Assembly (NCBI RefSeq): GCF_020886315.1
Contig: NZ_AP025226.1
Location: 310,001 to 374,000 of the forward strand
Source of the DNA: Saccharolobus caldissimus
GTDB lineage: Archaea > Thermoproteota > Thermoprotei_A > Sulfolobales > Sulfolobaceae
Reading direction: 5' to 3'
DNA length: 64,000 nucleotides
Below the pieces are notes generated by a model, which was not told where the DNA came from, searched no databases, and was given only the letters and a program-made list of their open reading frames with translations. The position numbers were made by a program, and so were the translations under genes. Positions 9,445 to 20,220 of this stretch are shown in pieces. Position 1 is the first letter of the stretch, and every line of letters begins with the position of its first letter.

Positions 9445-10104
9445 TTACTTAGGAACTCTTCCTTTACAATTCATCACCCTATCTTCAATAATTTTATTAA
9501 TACTCTTTAGTTGGTTTACTGGATCTTTAGCAGTGTAAATACTTCTTCCTATTATTTCGAAATCTGCACCTGCGCATATTGCATCGCCATAATTAGCACC
9601 TTGTACTCCTACGCCTGGTGATATTATTTTAATGCTAGAGAATTCACGCTTAAAACTAGAAATTAGATCAGTCTTAGTAGCACCTATAACAATACCCTTT
9701 GGGTTAATTTCCTTTATAACCTCCTTTATGTATGATAAGAATGAATTATTCCATCCACTATGAGACATAGAAGCTACTAAATATAAACCTTTCCCTTTCT
9801 CGTCCAGATAGCTTTTTAGCTCATCTAAAGAACCTTTAACTCCTATGAAAGAATGAGCTATAAATGAGTCTGCAAAGAGCATTTTTTCAACTACGCTCTT
9901 CATTACATAACCTATGTCTGCTAATTTGAAATCAACGATTATTTCTTCTATATTTACCTCCTTTACTAGATTTCTTACCTTTTCTAAGCCTAGATCTAAA
10001 ACTAATGGTAAACCTATTTTCAAGCCATATACTTCACTTTCTATTTCGGAAAGTATTTCTAATGGAATATATTTATCCATTGCTAATATTACTCTATTTT
10101 TCAA
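9445..10104 (-). CDS. pyrF: Orotidine 5'-phosphate decarboxylase
   Basis: Final step of UMP synthesis, decarboxylating OMP. The 219-residue TIM barrel has the catalytic array DFKLADIG (Asp58, Lys60, Asp63), the first-strand Asp10 (AMDKY), Lys29 in LKIGLP, and the phosphate-binding SPGVGVQG and IGRSIY segments. It overlaps pyrE by 11 bases, forming a pyrE-pyrF operon that reads away from pyrB. Confidence 0.96.
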   Translation of the reverse strand: MKNRVILAMDKYIPLEILSEIESEVYGLKIGLPLVLDLGLEKVRNLVKEVNIEEIIVDFKLADIGYVMKSVVEKMLFADSFIAHSFIGVKGSLDELKSYLDEKGKGLYLVASMSHSGWNNSFLSYIKEVIKEINPKGIVIGATKTDLISSFKREFSSIKIISPGVGVQGANYGDAICAGADFEIIGRSIYTAKDPVNQLKSINKIIEDRVMNCKGRVPK

Positions 10105-10681
10105 TATTTTTCACCAAATAATCTATTATTGCCTTTTTCTCATTATCGCCTAATCTATTACTTTTAATAAGCTCATCTAAAATGTCTGATATTTTAAATA
10201 AGGAATGTATGGTCACTCCTATTTTACTTAGTCTCTGAGAAGCTCCTTCTTGCCTATCAATGATTACTAACGCGTCCGTAACTTTTCCACCTTGTCTCAT
10301 GATTTCTAGTGCCGCCTTCTCTAGGGATATTCCAGTAGTAGCAACATCATCAATTAATAAAACTCTTTTACCTCTAACGTCAACCTCAAGCAATTTATTA
10401 GCCCCATGACCCTTCTTTTCTATTCTAATATAGCCCATAGGTTCTTTTAAGTTACAAGCTATAAAAGACGCTAGTGGTACCCCACCAGTTGCTATTCCTA
10501 TTAATATATCATGAGGTAATTCTTTTACTATTTTCAAAGCTATATGTACTATTTCATAAAATTCTGGATAACTTGGCAAAGGTCTTAAGTCTAAATAGTA
10601 AGGACTAACTTTACCCGATGTTAATACGAAATTACCTATCAGCAGTAATTTCCTCTCAAGGAGTATTTCTGCGAAATTCAT
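10094..10681 (-). CDS. pyrE: Orotate phosphoribosyltransferase
   Basis: Converts orotate and PRPP to OMP. The 195-residue protein has the PRPP-binding signature [11 protein letters not shown] around Asp111-Asp112, the KxxxHG flexible loop ([10 protein letters not shown]) near residue 88, and the N-terminal [14 protein letters not shown] strand typical of PyrE. Starts at ATG 10681, about 30 bases from the centre of a TATA-like box at 10706-10715 that it seems to share with pyrB. Likely a leaderless transcript. Confidence 0.96.
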   Translation of the reverse strand: MNFAEILLERKLLLIGNFVLTSGKVSPYYLDLRPLPSYPEFYEIVHIALKIVKELPHDILIGIATGGVPLASFIACNLKEPMGYIRIEKKGHGANKLLEVDVRGKRVLLIDDVATTGISLEKAALEIMRQGGKVTDALVIIDRQEGASQRLSKIGVTIHSLFKISDILDELIKSNRLGDNEKKAIIDYLVKNIEK

Positions 10682-10705
10682 CCGTAGAGAGTGTCAGAAA
10701 AAGAG

Positions 10706-10715
10706 TTTAAATATA
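10706..10715. promoter_or_regulatory. Shared bidirectional TATA box for pyrEF and pyrB operons
   Basis: The AT-rich element TTTAAATATA reads as a TATA box on both strands. Its centre is about 30 bases from the pyrE ATG (10681) and about 34 bases from the pyrB GTG (10745), the distances expected for leaderless or nearly leaderless archaeal starts. No other good TATA box is visible between the two start codons. Overlapping divergent pyr promoters were, as I recall, described in S. acidocaldarius. Confidence 0.6.
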
Positions 10716-10744
10716 CTTCTCTTATAACCAATAATAAGGGCTTT

Positions 10745-11650
10745 GTGACATTAAAGCATTTGATTTCATCTTTTGATTTAAATAGAGATGAGTACATCAG
10801 TATATTCGAATATGCAGATAAATTCTCTATAGTTAAGAGTAAATTAAATTATTTACAAGGCAAGGTAATTTCACTAGCGTTCTTCGAGCCTAGTACTAGA
10901 ACTGCTCAAAGTTTTTATACAGCTGGGCTAAAGTTAGGTGCAGATGTTATAGGGTTTACCTCTGAAGAGTCCACTTCTATTGCAAAAGGCGAAAATTTAG
11001 CTGATACCATAAGAATGTTAAACAATTATTCTGATTGCATAATAATGAGGCATAAATATGATGGGGCAGCATTATTTGCTAGCGAGATAAGTAATGTTCC
11101 AATAATTAATGCAGGAGACGGTAAGCACGAACACCCAACTCAAGCTATAATTGATTTGTATACAGTTTATAAGATTTTTAATGAAGTTGATGGAATAACT
11201 TTTGGGCTATTAGGCGATTTAAAGTACGCAAGGACAGTTAATAGTCTATTGAGGGCGTTAACGCGATTTAAACCTAAAAAGGTATTCTTAATTTCTCCAT
11301 CTCAGCTTAAGGCGAGAAGAGAGATTCTGGATAACCTAAACTATCCCGTAATAGAGACTGAAAATCCATACGATGTTATACAAGAAATAGATGTGCTTTA
11401 TGTTACTAGAATTCAAAAAGAGAGGTTCGTTGATGAAGTAGAATATGAAAAAGTAAAGGAGAGTTACATTGTAGATATGAAATTAGTTAATATGATGAAA
11501 AAAGATAGTATAATCCTTCATCCACTACCTAGGGTTAATGAAATCGATAGAAGAGTAGATAAGACACCTCACGCTAAATATTTCTATCAAGCCTCATTAG
11601 CAGTTCCAGTTAGGATGGCCCTTCTTTACAAATTTTTATATGGTGAGTAA
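10745..11650 (+). CDS. pyrB: Aspartate carbamoyltransferase catalytic subunit
   Basis: Joins carbamoyl phosphate and aspartate, the committed step of pyrimidine synthesis; works with PyrI. The 301-residue protein has the carbamoyl phosphate loop FEPSTRT near residue 47, the [11 protein letters not shown] motif near 128, and the C-terminal [11 protein letters not shown] chose GTG 10745 ([11 protein letters not shown]) because family members start here and a promoter box lies inside the alternative extension from GTG 10691. pyrI follows after three bases. Confidence 0.93.
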   Translation: MTLKHLISSFDLNRDEYISIFEYADKFSIVKSKLNYLQGKVISLAFFEPSTRTAQSFYTAGLKLGADVIGFTSEESTSIAKGENLADTIRMLNNYSDCIIMRHKYDGAALFASEISNVPIINAGDGKHEHPTQAIIDLYTVYKIFNEVDGITFGLLGDLKYARTVNSLLRALTRFKPKKVFLISPSQLKARREILDNLNYPVIETENPYDVIQEIDVLYVTRIQKERFVDEVEYEKVKESYIVDMKLVNMMKKDSIILHPLPRVNEIDRRVDKTPHAKYFYQASLAVPVRMALLYKFLYGE

Positions 11651-11653
11651 GTT

Positions 11654-12133
11654 ATGATGAATTCCTCAAAGCAAAATGAGTTAATTGTAAGTAAAATAAA
11701 AGACGGGACTGTAATAGATCACATTCCAGCTGGAAGAGCACTTTCCGTATTAAGAATTCTAGGAATAAAGGGAGATGAAGGGTACAGAATAGCATTAGTA
11801 ATGAATGTTGAAAGTAAAAAAATTGGTAGAAAGGATATAGTTAAGATTGAAGGCAGAGAAATAGATGAGAAAGAGGCTAGCCTTATTACACTTATAGCAC
11901 CCTCTGCTACAATAAATATAATTCGTAACTATGAAGTTGTAGAAAAAAGAAAAATTGAAGTTCCTAAACTCATTAGGGGATTAATTAAGTGTCCTAATCC
12001 ACAGTGTATAACAAATAACGATATAGAAGCTTTAAGTAAATTTGTCACAATCTCAGTTAAACCATTGAAATTAAAGTGTGTTTATTGTGAGACTTATATA
12101 ACTGAAGATGATGTAATAAGGCAGATATTATGA
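11654..12133 (+). CDS. pyrI: Aspartate carbamoyltransferase regulatory subunit
   Basis: Allosteric nucleotide-binding subunit of the aspartate transcarbamoylase dodecamer. The 159-residue protein has the N-terminal nucleotide-binding domain ([20 protein letters not shown]) and a C-terminal zinc domain with four cysteines in CPNPQC and CVYC, which binds the catalytic chain. It follows pyrB by three bases and overlaps pyrK by four. Confidence 0.95.
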   Translation: MMNSSKQNELIVSKIKDGTVIDHIPAGRALSVLRILGIKGDEGYRIALVMNVESKKIGRKDIVKIEGREIDEKEASLITLIAPSATINIIRNYEVVEKRKIEVPKLIRGLIKCPNPQCITNNDIEALSKFVTISVKPLKLKCVYCETYITEDDVIRQIL

Positions 12134-12720
12134 TGTATTATGAAGTGCTCGAAAGAAGGAAGATTAATGATATTTACGAGATAAACATAGCAAATTTTAA
12201 GGCTAAACCTAAAGCTGGGCAGTTCGTAAGCCTGATAATACCAAATGAAACTGAAGTGCCGTTAGGGGTGGGGGATTATGATGAAAATAGTAGCATACTA
12301 AAACTTTATATCGAATCTGAAAATGTAATTAAGAAAATTGGAAAAAGGGTAATAATAAAAGGACCACTTGGAAGACCTTTAGACTTTACTGGCGTAAAAT
12401 CTGTTTTGGGCGTGTCTAATAAAAAGTTGTTCCACGATATATCATATCCATTAAAAATAGCATCTAAAAATGGAATTAAGGTATCTACTATATTAATAGA
12501 ATATGGGCAAGAAATGGACAAATTTGAAGCAGATATGATAATAGTGTCACTGCCTTTAAATGAAATCAAAAAATACAATTTTCCTGAAAGAAAAACTTTC
12601 ATTTACAATAGATGGGTTAAGATGAATTGCATGCTAGGAGTTTGTGGAATATGTGAGATTAAGGGCAAGTTAGCTTGCATTCAGGGTCCCTTTATGAGGC
12701 TTGATGAAATTGTGGATTAA
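12130..12720 (+). CDS. pyrK: Dihydroorotate dehydrogenase electron-transfer subunit, PyrK-like
   Basis: Ferredoxin reductase-like FAD/[2Fe-2S] protein expected to carry electrons from PyrD. Its 196 residues include an N-terminal FAD-binding barrel ([11 protein letters not shown]), a degenerate nucleotide domain, and the PyrK-type iron-sulfur motif at Cys167, Cys172, Cys175 and Cys183. At 196 residues it is shorter than bacterial PyrK (about 260), and the classic NAD-binding glycine motif is not obvious, so the acceptor may differ. Lies between pyrI and pyrC with overlaps on both sides. Confidence 0.85.
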   Translation: MMYYEVLERRKINDIYEINIANFKAKPKAGQFVSLIIPNETEVPLGVGDYDENSSILKLYIESENVIKKIGKRVIIKGPLGRPLDFTGVKSVLGVSNKKLFHDISYPLKIASKNGIKVSTILIEYGQEMDKFEADMIIVSLPLNEIKKYNFPERKTFIYNRWVKMNCMLGVCGICEIKGKLACIQGPFMRLDEIVD

Positions 12721-13882
12721 GGGAAAGGCTTACTTAAATAACGAAATAAAAGAAGTCTGTATAAATTTTGATAGAAGAATAAAGGAAATTAAGTCTATTT
12801 GTAAACCTGATATTTCTTTACCGCAAGGCACTCTAATACTACCTGGCGCTATTGATATACATACTCATATAAGGGGTTTAAAGTTAGCATATAAGGAAGA
12901 CGTCATATCTGGTACAAGTGAAGCATCTTACGGAGGTATAACACTTATAGGCGATATGCCTAATACATTACCATATATTAATACACCACAAGCTTTGTCT
13001 GAAAAATTAAAGGAATTTGAATATTATTCAAGAGTAGATTATGTAATTTATTCTGGTGTTACTAAGGAATTTAAAGAAATGGAGAAAATGCCCATAGCCG
13101 GATATAAGATATTCCCAGAAGACTTAGATAAAGAAGAAACTTATCAAATATTAGAGTTACAAAAGCTAAAAATTCTACACCCAGAAGTTCCTTTAGCTTT
13201 AAGGGGCAATAGGAAACTAAGGCTAAATACATGGTATGAAATAGGAGCTTTATTATATATTGCAGGGTATAAGAGGATTCACATTACTCACGCAACTAAT
13301 ATAAGTACTGTAAAACTGGCTAGGAAATTAGGTTTTACGGTAGACTTAACTCCACATCATTTATTAGTAAATGGTGAAATTAACTGTATAACTAAAGTTA
13401 ATCCTCCGATAAGAGGAGTAAATGAAAGATTATGGCTCTTACAAGCTATAAATGAGGTAGATACAATAGTAAGTGATCACGCTCCTCATGCTAACTTTGA
13501 AAAAGCTTACCCTTATGAGATTTGTCCCCCAGGTATAGCTGCAATCTCATTTACTGTACCGTTCGTTTTTACATTAGTAAAAAAGAGTATAATAAGTATA
13601 GACAGAGCAGTAGATTTAGTGTCAAGGAACCCAGCTAAAATTCTAAACGTTCCTTATGGAGAAATAAAGGAGAATTACTATGCAAATTTTACAATTATTC
13701 AATATAAACACTGGAGATATTCCACAAAATACTCAAAAGTTATTTCTACGCCGTTAGACGGATACCCTTTAGAGGCTTCCATATATATGACTATAGTACA
13801 GGGTAAAGTAAGTAATTATGAAGGGGAGGTTTTCCCAGTTAAAGGAATAAATCCTTTAAGTGATAAAAATGATAAAAATTAA
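12704..13882 (+). CDS. pyrC: Dihydroorotase
   Basis: Cyclises carbamoyl aspartate to dihydroorotate. The 392-residue amidohydrolase has metal-site motifs DIHTHIRG near residue 53, HITHATN near 190 and the distal SDHAPH near 260, plus GDMPNT typical of dihydroorotases. Start ATG 12704 lies within the end of pyrK (17-base overlap). Its C-terminal 14 bases overlap pyrD when the latter starts at ATG 13869. Confidence 0.95.
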   Translation: MKLWIKGKAYLNNEIKEVCINFDRRIKEIKSICKPDISLPQGTLILPGAIDIHTHIRGLKLAYKEDVISGTSEASYGGITLIGDMPNTLPYINTPQALSEKLKEFEYYSRVDYVIYSGVTKEFKEMEKMPIAGYKIFPEDLDKEETYQILELQKLKILHPEVPLALRGNRKLRLNTWYEIGALLYIAGYKRIHITHATNISTVKLARKLGFTVDLTPHHLLVNGEINCITKVNPPIRGVNERLWLLQAINEVDTIVSDHAPHANFEKAYPYEICPPGIAAISFTVPFVFTLVKKSIISIDRAVDLVSRNPAKILNVPYGEIKENYYANFTIIQYKHWRYSTKYSKVISTPLDGYPLEASIYMTIVQGKVSNYEGEVFPVKGINPLSDKNDKN

Positions 13883-14741
13883 AAACATAATTTTTAACGA
13901 CCCGTTAATAATAGCATCTGGAATCCTACCTGATATTCCAAGATATATATACGAATTTTGTGAAAAATACAAACCATCTGCGATCACTACTAAAACCGTC
14001 ACGTTGTTTCCGCTAGAACCGCATAGAGCACCTACTCTAATTAAAATATCTGATGGGATTTTTATGAACGCAATAGGGCTAGGTAATCCTGGGGCAAACG
14101 TGATAAATGAGATTAATGTTAATTGCCCCTTGATAGTAAGTATAGGAGGATCGTCCTTGGATGAAATATTAAAGGTAACTCAGATTGTAGAAAATAAGGC
14201 ACAAATAATTGAAATAAATTTAAGTAGTCCAAATAGAAAGGGGTATGGTGAATCGTTATCTACATTAGTTGGAGAAATAGTCAAGAACGTTAAAGGCACT
14301 ACCAAAAAGCCGTTATTTGTAAAGCTAGGTCCGTGGGATAATGTGATAGAATTAGCTGGTAAGGCAATAGAAAACGGTGCTGATGGATTAACTTTAATAA
14401 ATACTATTAAGGGGCTATTAATTGATGTCGAATCTTTTAAGCCAATATTAAATTATGGTACTGGTGGTATATCCGGAAGATGTTTGTACCCTATCGCGTT
14501 AAGGATAATTAGAGATGTATACGAGGAGTACGGAGTAGATATTATAGGAGTTGGAGGAGTATATGAGTGGACTGACGTTATAGGCATGCTTGCGGTAGGG
14601 GCTAAGTTAGTAGGTTTGGGTAGTGTGATAATCGAAAAAGGTCCAGAGGTGATTGAGAATATAAGAAACGGATTAAATAATTACTTGTCCGAAAAGGGTT
14701 TAAAATTTGAAGATATTATAGGTATTTCAGTGAAGAGATGA
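13869..14741 (+). CDS. pyrD: Dihydroorotate dehydrogenase
   Basis: FMN enzyme oxidising dihydroorotate to orotate, probably a class 1B-like partner of PyrK. The protein is 290 residues from ATG 13869; GTG 13860 is an alternative three codons upstream. Motifs include the N-terminal [11 protein letters not shown], the substrate loop [12 protein letters not shown] near residue 115, and the FMN phosphate site GVGGVYEW. The loop base is Ser in this sequence, where class 1 enzymes usually carry Cys a few residues on, so the class is not certain. Confidence 0.93.
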   Translation: MIKIKNIIFNDPLIIASGILPDIPRYIYEFCEKYKPSAITTKTVTLFPLEPHRAPTLIKISDGIFMNAIGLGNPGANVINEINVNCPLIVSIGGSSLDEILKVTQIVENKAQIIEINLSSPNRKGYGESLSTLVGEIVKNVKGTTKKPLFVKLGPWDNVIELAGKAIENGADGLTLINTIKGLLIDVESFKPILNYGTGGISGRCLYPIALRIIRDVYEEYGVDIIGVGGVYEWTDVIGMLAVGAKLVGLGSVIIEKGPEVIENIRNGLNNYLSEKGLKFEDIIGISVKR

Positions 14742-15043
14742 TGGTAAGACCAGTAATGAAGGGAAGAGATTTAGAGACGCTAGTATTTTTAGGTAAGCTT
14801 AAGGAAGTAAAGGTAGAATATTGTGATGATGAGAAGAAAATGGCTAAAGTTATTGGAGTAACGGACACCAATGAAGAAGTGGAGACTGAGTGCATACCGT
14901 TAAGGGCAGCGGGCAAAATCTCTACAGTTCTCAAACACTATATTAGGTTAGGAGTAGGAAAATATATTATAACTCAAAGCGATATGAGTAATGTTACTAA
15001 CGTAGACACCAAAGAGGAGGAAGATGAAAATGGTCAAGTTTAG
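14738..15043 (+). CDS. Unknown protein in the pyr operon
   Basis: A 101-residue protein that I do not recognise. The first 85 residues look like a compact beta-rich domain ([29 protein letters not shown]), and the tail is acidic ([12 protein letters not shown]). No membrane segment or catalytic motif is seen. It overlaps pyrD by four bases and the next gene by 20, so it belongs to the pyr transcript. A gene in the same position exists, as far as I recall, in S. acidocaldarius. Confidence 0.7.
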   Translation: MMVRPVMKGRDLETLVFLGKLKEVKVEYCDDEKKMAKVIGVTDTNEEVETECIPLRAAGKISTVLKHYIRLGVGKYIITQSDMSNVTNVDTKEEEDENGQV

Positions 15044-15338
15044 AATAGATAAATTACCTAAGAGTGATGAAGATATGGAACAAATCCAAAGGGAAATAGA
15101 AGAAACTCATCATCATCATGAACATGAAAGTAATTTAGAGGAAATGATAGGTGAACTATATCTAAATGTTCAAAGTTTACAAGGTAAAGTTAATGAGTTA
15201 AACAAATCCAATGAGGATTGTAAAAAGGAGATTTCCAGGATATATCAGATTATGGGAAAATTACTAATAGCTTTAACTACTAAAGATGAGAATGAGAAGA
15301 TTCAAAATCTTAAAGAAGTGCTTAGTTTATTAGAATGA
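15024..15338 (+). CDS. Histidine-rich coiled-coil protein of unknown function
   Basis: A 104-residue charged protein. Residues 31-36 form a histidine cluster (THHHHEHE), suitable for metal binding, followed by a coiled coil from about residue 40 to 85 ([19 protein letters not shown] and beyond). There is no signal peptide. It overlaps the acidic protein upstream and touches marC downstream (4-base overlap), so the three are probably translated together. Function unknown. Confidence 0.7.
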   Translation: MKMVKFRIDKLPKSDEDMEQIQREIEETHHHHEHESNLEEMIGELYLNVQSLQGKVNELNKSNEDCKKEISRIYQIMGKLLIALTTKDENEKIQNLKEVLSLLE

Positions 15339-15943
15339 GTATAATAGTTTTGATACCAGAAATAGCGTTTAAGCTTTATGCTATAATGGATCCCTTATCT
15401 ATCTTACCTTACATTATAGCATTATATGAAGAATTCAATAAAAATTCTCAAACTAAAATAAGCTGGAATTTTTTAGTTAATAAAATATCTATAGCAGTTA
15501 CTGCATTATTAATATTTTTTTCAGTATTAGGAGGACCATTACTAACTTTTTTAGGTATCAGTACGTCAGCATTAGAAATAGGTGGAGGAATTATATTGGT
15601 ATATTTAGGAGTTGATACATTGGGGGGTTTCCAGCAATTAAAGTTCTTATCTGGCAGAATAGAGGAAGCTATTGTAACGCCTATTGCGACACCACTTATT
15701 GTAGGTCCAGGTACTATGACCGCATTGGTAACATTAGCAGTAAATAATAATACATTTGTATTAACAATGGGTAGTTTATTAGCTGCCTTTTTAGTTTATT
15801 TATCATTATTAGTAGGCCCTATTATAATTAAAATTCTAGGGAATACGGGCACAATAGCGGTAGGTAGATTTATGGCTATTATAATAGCAGCTTTTGGCAT
15901 TCAACTTATACTAAATGGAATATCTCAGATAAAGTTAATATGA
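15335..15943 (+). CDS. MarC-family (UPF0056) integral membrane protein
   Basis: A 202-residue membrane protein with about six hydrophobic segments. It has MarC features: the N-terminal [16 protein letters not shown] re-entrant-like segment near residue 12, and the mirrored second half [14 protein letters not shown] near 117, reflecting the internal repeat of this family. Physiological role is unsettled even in bacteria. Last gene of the run beginning at pyrB; a 54-base gap separates it from lrp. Confidence 0.88.
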   Translation: MSIIVLIPEIAFKLYAIMDPLSILPYIIALYEEFNKNSQTKISWNFLVNKISIAVTALLIFFSVLGGPLLTFLGISTSALEIGGGIILVYLGVDTLGGFQQLKFLSGRIEEAIVTPIATPLIVGPGTMTALVTLAVNNNTFVLTMGSLLAAFLVYLSLLVGPIIIKILGNTGTIAVGRFMAIIIAAFGIQLILNGISQIKLI

Positions 15944-15997
15944 AGAACCCTAATTAAGATGAAAATTTTTTAACGCATTATCTAAGAATATAGTAGG

Positions 15998-16471
15998 ATG
16001 TCGGACAGTAAAAAAAGAGTAGTGGATTTAGACGCAATAGATAGGAGGTTATTAATCGAATTAACTAGAGACGCGAGAACAAGTTTAAGAAGACTTGCAG
16101 AAGAGATGAACGTTTCACCTGCAACTTTACATAACAGAATGACGAGAATGGTTCAAGAGGGTATAATAAAGAGTTTCGTAGCACTAATAGATTATGCTAA
16201 ATTAGGTTTCACATTAACTAGTATTATAATGGCAAAAGTGGATGGGAAGCATTTAGTAGAATTCGAAAAGGAGATTGCGAATGTGGATAACGTAATAGCA
16301 GTTTACGACGTAGTAGGGGAATATGATGTTGTAATTATAGCTAAGTTCAGAAGTGTAGAGGAATTAGATAGTTTTCTAAAGCAATTACTTAAAAATCCAA
16401 AAATAGAAAGAACGTATACTAGCATAGTTTTAAATGTTGTAAAAGAGGACCCAAGAATACGAATATTTTAA
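15998..16471 (+). CDS. Lrp/AsnC-family transcription regulator
   Basis: A 157-residue regulator with an N-terminal HTH (residues 11-60: [30 protein letters not shown]) and a C-terminal RAM ligand-binding domain (about 68-150, [19 protein letters not shown]). Such proteins form octamers and respond to amino acids. By position, upstream of the zinc-ribbon gene and grsA, it corresponds in my memory to Sa-Lrp of S. acidocaldarius. It has its own promoter region after marC. Confidence 0.88.
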   Translation: MSDSKKRVVDLDAIDRRLLIELTRDARTSLRRLAEEMNVSPATLHNRMTRMVQEGIIKSFVALIDYAKLGFTLTSIIMAKVDGKHLVEFEKEIANVDNVIAVYDVVGEYDVVIIAKFRSVEELDSFLKQLLKNPKIERTYTSIVLNVVKEDPRIRIF

Positions 16472-16512
16472 TGCAAAAATTTTTATACTATCTTATCGCT
16501 TTATTTTCACTT

Positions 16513-16821
16513 ATGAAGTTCTGTCCTAAATGTGGAGGATTAATGGTACCAACGAAAAAAGATGGTAAGGAGATGTTAAGATGTAGTAAATGTGGATATG
16601 AGATGACATTAAGTGAAAAGGAAAAGAAGGAGTACAGTGTAAAGGAGACTAAAGATAAAAGTAGCAAAGTATTAACAACCTCAATTGTAAGTGATAAACA
16701 AGGAAGGAATCTAAGTGAAGAATTAGAGCATGAGAGAGAAGAATATTATAAGGAAATAGGTCTAGAATTATTAAGAGAAGAATTTGAAGGTAGTGAAGAG
16801 GAAGAGAGTGGTGAAGAATAA
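16513..16821 (+). CDS. RPB9/TFS-like zinc-ribbon protein lacking the C-terminal ribbon
   Basis: A 102-residue protein beginning with a CPKCG...CSKCG zinc ribbon (Cys4, Cys7, Cys22, Cys25) that matches the N-terminal domain of RPB9 and archaeal TFS. Instead of the second TFIIS-type ribbon with the catalytic Asp-Glu pair, the rest is charged and helical and ends in an acidic tail ([13 protein letters not shown]). It should therefore not stimulate transcript cleavage. I chose ATG 16513 because the family starts MKFCPKCG; the upstream in-frame ATG at 16471 adds a hydrophobic stretch. Confidence 0.72.
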   Translation: MKFCPKCGGLMVPTKKDGKEMLRCSKCGYEMTLSEKEKKEYSVKETKDKSSKVLTTSIVSDKQGRNLSEELEHEREEYYKEIGLELLREEFEGSEEEESGEE

Positions 16822-17003
16822 TAAAACGAATATTATATTAATGCTTTTTATTATTTCTTGTAATAATATATTCTTGGAAAATTGTGGAGAATTTTATCAG
16901 TAATATTTAATTATCATATAATATTATAGATAAGCATTATTACACCTTTTACTAGATATAGTAGTAAATTTTTTATTATTATAACTCCTAAGTTCTAAAC
17001 GGC

Positions 17004-17243
17004 ATGAAGATAAGCGAAATCTCAGCTAAGTACAAAATGAAGAGTGGAAATACTAAGATTATAATAGAAGAGGCAAAGAATGAGAAAGGAGAACGTATTT
17101 ATATATTAACTTCAGTAAAGCAGATAAATCTCCCTAATGGAGAGAAATGGAGTCCTAAGGAAGATGATGCAAAAGAATTGGATAGGAATAATATGTCAGA
17201 TGATTTAAAGAAGAATATTAGAAAAGTTCTACAACTTTTATAA
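17004..17243 (+). CDS. Small unknown protein upstream of grsA
   Basis: A 79-residue charged protein (MKISEISAKYKMKSGNTKII) that looks like a small alpha/beta domain. There are no cysteines, membrane segments or known motifs. It lies 50 bases before grsA on the same strand and may be co-transcribed with it. The preceding 182-base gap is very AT-rich and shows no other gene. Confidence 0.6.
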   Translation: MKISEISAKYKMKSGNTKIIIEEAKNEKGERIYILTSVKQINLPNGEKWSPKEDDAKELDRNNMSDDLKKNIRKVLQLL

Positions 17244-17293
17244 AAAGAGTTTTTATATATGATCAAAAAAGATGGAATAAGTAGGTGAATTTT

Positions 17294-18805
17294 TTGGATC
17301 AGACATTTGACTTCATATTAACAACAGATAGATGTCTAATGACGAATCATCATGGAAAGGAATTTTTAGGGTTTTTAGGAACAGGCCCTGCTGTAGGAGT
17401 ACCAGAAAGCATATGGAAATGGTTAGCTTGTCCTAAGATGAAAGTAGATGATTTAGGAAGACCTAAAGAGGCTCCATATGGGATGAGGAAAATTGAAGCT
17501 AAATTATTAGATGAAGGCTTTAGGGCAGCAATTATAGATCCAGACTATTTAGATAAGTACTTAAAGAATGCTAAAGCCCTATTGTTATCTCATCATGATT
17601 ATTTTGCCTTCGGTCCTCCATCTTCAACGTGGTGGGGTATAACTAAAAAAGAGCCTATAAATTATAAGAGTTTTCAAGCGTTAATAAATAAACCAGAGAT
17701 ACAAGAGGCTAAGAAAAGAGGAATGAAGATAATTGTAGGAGGGCCATCAACCTGGCAGTGGTTGTGGAGAGAGGATATGATAGAAAAAGTAGGTGTTGAT
17801 ACTTTAGTGGATGGAGAAGGTGAAAAAATAGTAGTAAAATTAGCTCAAATGGTGCTTAATAATGAACCCTTACCTAAATATATTTACGTAAGTGGCGATG
17901 ATGTTCCAGATATAGACGACATACCAGAGATAAAGGGTGCAAGTGTTAACGGTATGATAGAAATAATGAGGGGATGTGCAAGATCTTGCAGATTCTGTTC
18001 AGTAACAATAAGACCAACTAGATATTATCCTCTAGAAAAAATTGAGAAAGAACTTCAAACTAACGTAAAAGCAGGAATAAAACATGGTATAATTCACAGT
18101 GATGATGTATTATTTTATGGCGCAGTTGGAATATATCCGAGACCAGAGCCTCTAATAAAACTTCATACTCTTGTTAAAAAATACTATAAAACTATAGCGT
18201 GGAGTCATGCGAGTTTAGCCGCAATTAGATATTCTGAGGAAAAATATGGACTAATTAGCAAAATAGGGGAAATAATATTTGATGATCAACAAAACTATTT
18301 AGGTGTAGAAGTAGGGATTGAAACTGGATCGGTAAGGCTAGCTAAGGAAATAATGCCCGCTAAGTCAGCCCCATATAAGCCAGAGGAATATCCAGAAACT
18401 GTAGAAGAGGCGTTTAAGATAATGCATGAAAATAAGATAATACCAGCTGGTACAATGATTGTAGGTTTGCCAGAGGAAACGGAAGATGATGTATATAGAA
18501 CCATAGAGTTAGTAGATAACTTAAGGCCTTATAGAAGTATACTAGTGCCCATGTTTTTTGTACCTATGGGATACTTTAAAAATAAGGACTGGTTTACTAG
18601 AGTGAAACTAAGTGAAGCTCACATAGAACTATATAGGAAGGTATTTTGGCACGATGTATATTGGGCTGAAAATATTATAGACTCATTTTACATGAAAAGC
18701 CCGGTATATTTACCCGTTAGATTCGCGTTAAAGATGTTCTTAAGGTTTGCTAAGAAAAAAATGAAACAAGTTGAAAAGTGGTTAGAGAGTCAGTTAAAGA
18801 AATAA
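17294..18805 (+). CDS. grsA: Radical SAM/B12-like enzyme, probable GDGT ring synthase GrsA
   Basis: A 503-residue radical SAM protein with an N-terminal cobalamin-binding-like region and a CxxxCxxC cluster motif at Cys228, Cys232 and Cys235 (GCARSCRFC). The B12 region contains GGPSTWQW and VDGEGEKIV. The position downstream of Lrp, zinc-ribbon and small-protein genes is that of Saci_1585 (GrsA) as I remember it. GrsA inserts cyclopentane rings into the membrane tetraether lipids, an acid and heat adaptation. I chose TTG 17294 because AGGTGA at 17283-17288 is spaced five bases before it; GTG 17285 lies within that ribosome site. Confidence 0.8.
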   Translation: MDQTFDFILTTDRCLMTNHHGKEFLGFLGTGPAVGVPESIWKWLACPKMKVDDLGRPKEAPYGMRKIEAKLLDEGFRAAIIDPDYLDKYLKNAKALLLSHHDYFAFGPPSSTWWGITKKEPINYKSFQALINKPEIQEAKKRGMKIIVGGPSTWQWLWREDMIEKVGVDTLVDGEGEKIVVKLAQMVLNNEPLPKYIYVSGDDVPDIDDIPEIKGASVNGMIEIMRGCARSCRFCSVTIRPTRYYPLEKIEKELQTNVKAGIKHGIIHSDDVLFYGAVGIYPRPEPLIKLHTLVKKYYKTIAWSHASLAAIRYSEEKYGLISKIGEIIFDDQQNYLGVEVGIETGSVRLAKEIMPAKSAPYKPEEYPETVEEAFKIMHENKIIPAGTMIVGLPEETEDDVYRTIELVDNLRPYRSILVPMFFVPMGYFKNKDWFTRVKLSEAHIELYRKVFWHDVYWAENIIDSFYMKSPVYLPVRFALKMFLRFAKKKMKQVEKWLESQLKK

Positions 18806-18818
18806 TTATATTATATAA

Positions 18819-20192
18819 TTATATTATTTTGTTTTTTAATGGATATATATAATCTTTTGGAGCTTTAGGGAATACTTCTAGATATCTCCTTAATACTTTA
18901 GGAATTTCCACTACTCCATCTTCTCTTTGATAATTCTCTAAGATTGCTGTGATAGTTCTTGTACTGGCTACTGCAGTACTATTAAGCGTGTGAACGTATC
19001 CTTTCTTATTATTTTTCCTATCTACAAATCTTATCTTCATCCTAAATGCCTGCCAATCCGTACAATTACTACAGCTTACCATTTCTCTGAACTTAGCTTG
19101 AGCTGGCATCCAAACCTCAAGATCGAATTTCTTAGCTGCACAAGCTCCTAAGTCTCCAGATGCTATATTTACTATCCTATAAGGAAGACCTAACTGTTGA
19201 AATATACTCTCCGCATTGGAGATAAGTTCAGCGTGATATTTCCAACTATCCTCTGGAGGAGAGAAAATAAATTGTTCCACTTTATGAAATTGATGTACTC
19301 TAAATATTCCCTTCAAGTCCTTATTAGCTGCACCTGCCTCTTTTCTAAACGCAGGACTTATCCCAACAAATTTTAATGGCAATTTATCTTTCTCAATCTC
19401 CTCTTTAAAAAACATAGCAGCTATTGGATGTTCGGCTGTGGCAATTAAATAAAGGTCCTCATTCTCTATTTTGTATATGGCATCTTTGAACGTGTCTAAA
19501 TCAATTACAGACTGAATAACTTCTCCCCTTAGCATATAAGGGGGTAAAACTAATGTATATCCCTGCTGGGTCATATAATCTATTGCAAATAATAGTAACG
19601 CTAAATCAAGCCAGACTAAATCATTAAATAGGTAATAGAATCTAGATCCCGCTATTTCAGATGCTTTAAGTGTATTTCCTAAGTGCAGAACGTCTTCAAG
19701 CATCTCTGCATGTCCCTTAGGTTTCCAATTAATTATCTCATATTCTACGTTTGCTCCCTTAGTTTGTTCAAGAAAACTATTCAGATCATCCCTATATACT
19801 TTGAATTTTCCCCAAAATTTAATGGGTATATTATAATTTTCGTTAGGACCTATTGGTACATCGTCGTAAACCAGATTTGGTAATGAGGAAAGTATTTCAT
19901 CTCTTTCCTTTTCTATTTCATCTAATTCCTTTTCTTTCTCTTCCAAAATAGTTAACAACTGCTTACTTTCTTCAATTTTTTTCTTTCTTTCTTCTCCAGT
20001 GCTTTTAGAAATTTGAGAGCTTAAAACGTTATGTTGATGTCTTAATTTCTCAACTTCCTGTAATATCTGTCTCCATTTCTTATCTAATTCTATAGCCTTG
20101 TCTACTAAAGAAACATCTATAAATCTCTTTTTTAAGTTATTTTTCAATTCTTCTGGATTCTTTCGCAAAAGTTCTAAGATACTCCAAGACAT
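18819..20192 (-). CDS. serS: Seryl-tRNA synthetase
   Basis: Class II synthetase charging tRNA-Ser, 457 residues. The N-terminal tRNA-binding coiled coil spans about residues 30-105 ([20 protein letters not shown]). Class II motifs follow: [11 protein letters not shown] (motif 2 region) near residue 282, and a C-terminal motif 3 with [10 protein letters not shown] near 406. This is the common bacterial/archaeal SerRS type, not the methanogenic one. Converges with grsA, with only 13 bases between the stops. Confidence 0.96.
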   Translation of the reverse strand: MSWSILELLRKNPEELKNNLKKRFIDVSLVDKAIELDKKWRQILQEVEKLRHQHNVLSSQISKSTGEERKKKIEESKQLLTILEEKEKELDEIEKERDEILSSLPNLVYDDVPIGPNENYNIPIKFWGKFKVYRDDLNSFLEQTKGANVEYEIINWKPKGHAEMLEDVLHLGNTLKASEIAGSRFYYLFNDLVWLDLALLLFAIDYMTQQGYTLVLPPYMLRGEVIQSVIDLDTFKDAIYKIENEDLYLIATAEHPIAAMFFKEEIEKDKLPLKFVGISPAFRKEAGAANKDLKGIFRVHQFHKVEQFIFSPPEDSWKYHAELISNAESIFQQLGLPYRIVNIASGDLGACAAKKFDLEVWMPAQAKFREMVSCSNCTDWQAFRMKIRFVDRKNNKKGYVHTLNSTAVASTRTITAILENYQREDGVVEIPKVLRRYLEVFPKAPKDYIYPLKNKII

Positions 20193-20220
20193 TGAATAAC
20201 ATAATTATTAAACTATTTTA

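Noticed and set aside
19683-19883. Plus-strand frame within serS
   Set aside because: Shadow of the SerRS coding sequence, whose class II motifs are intact.
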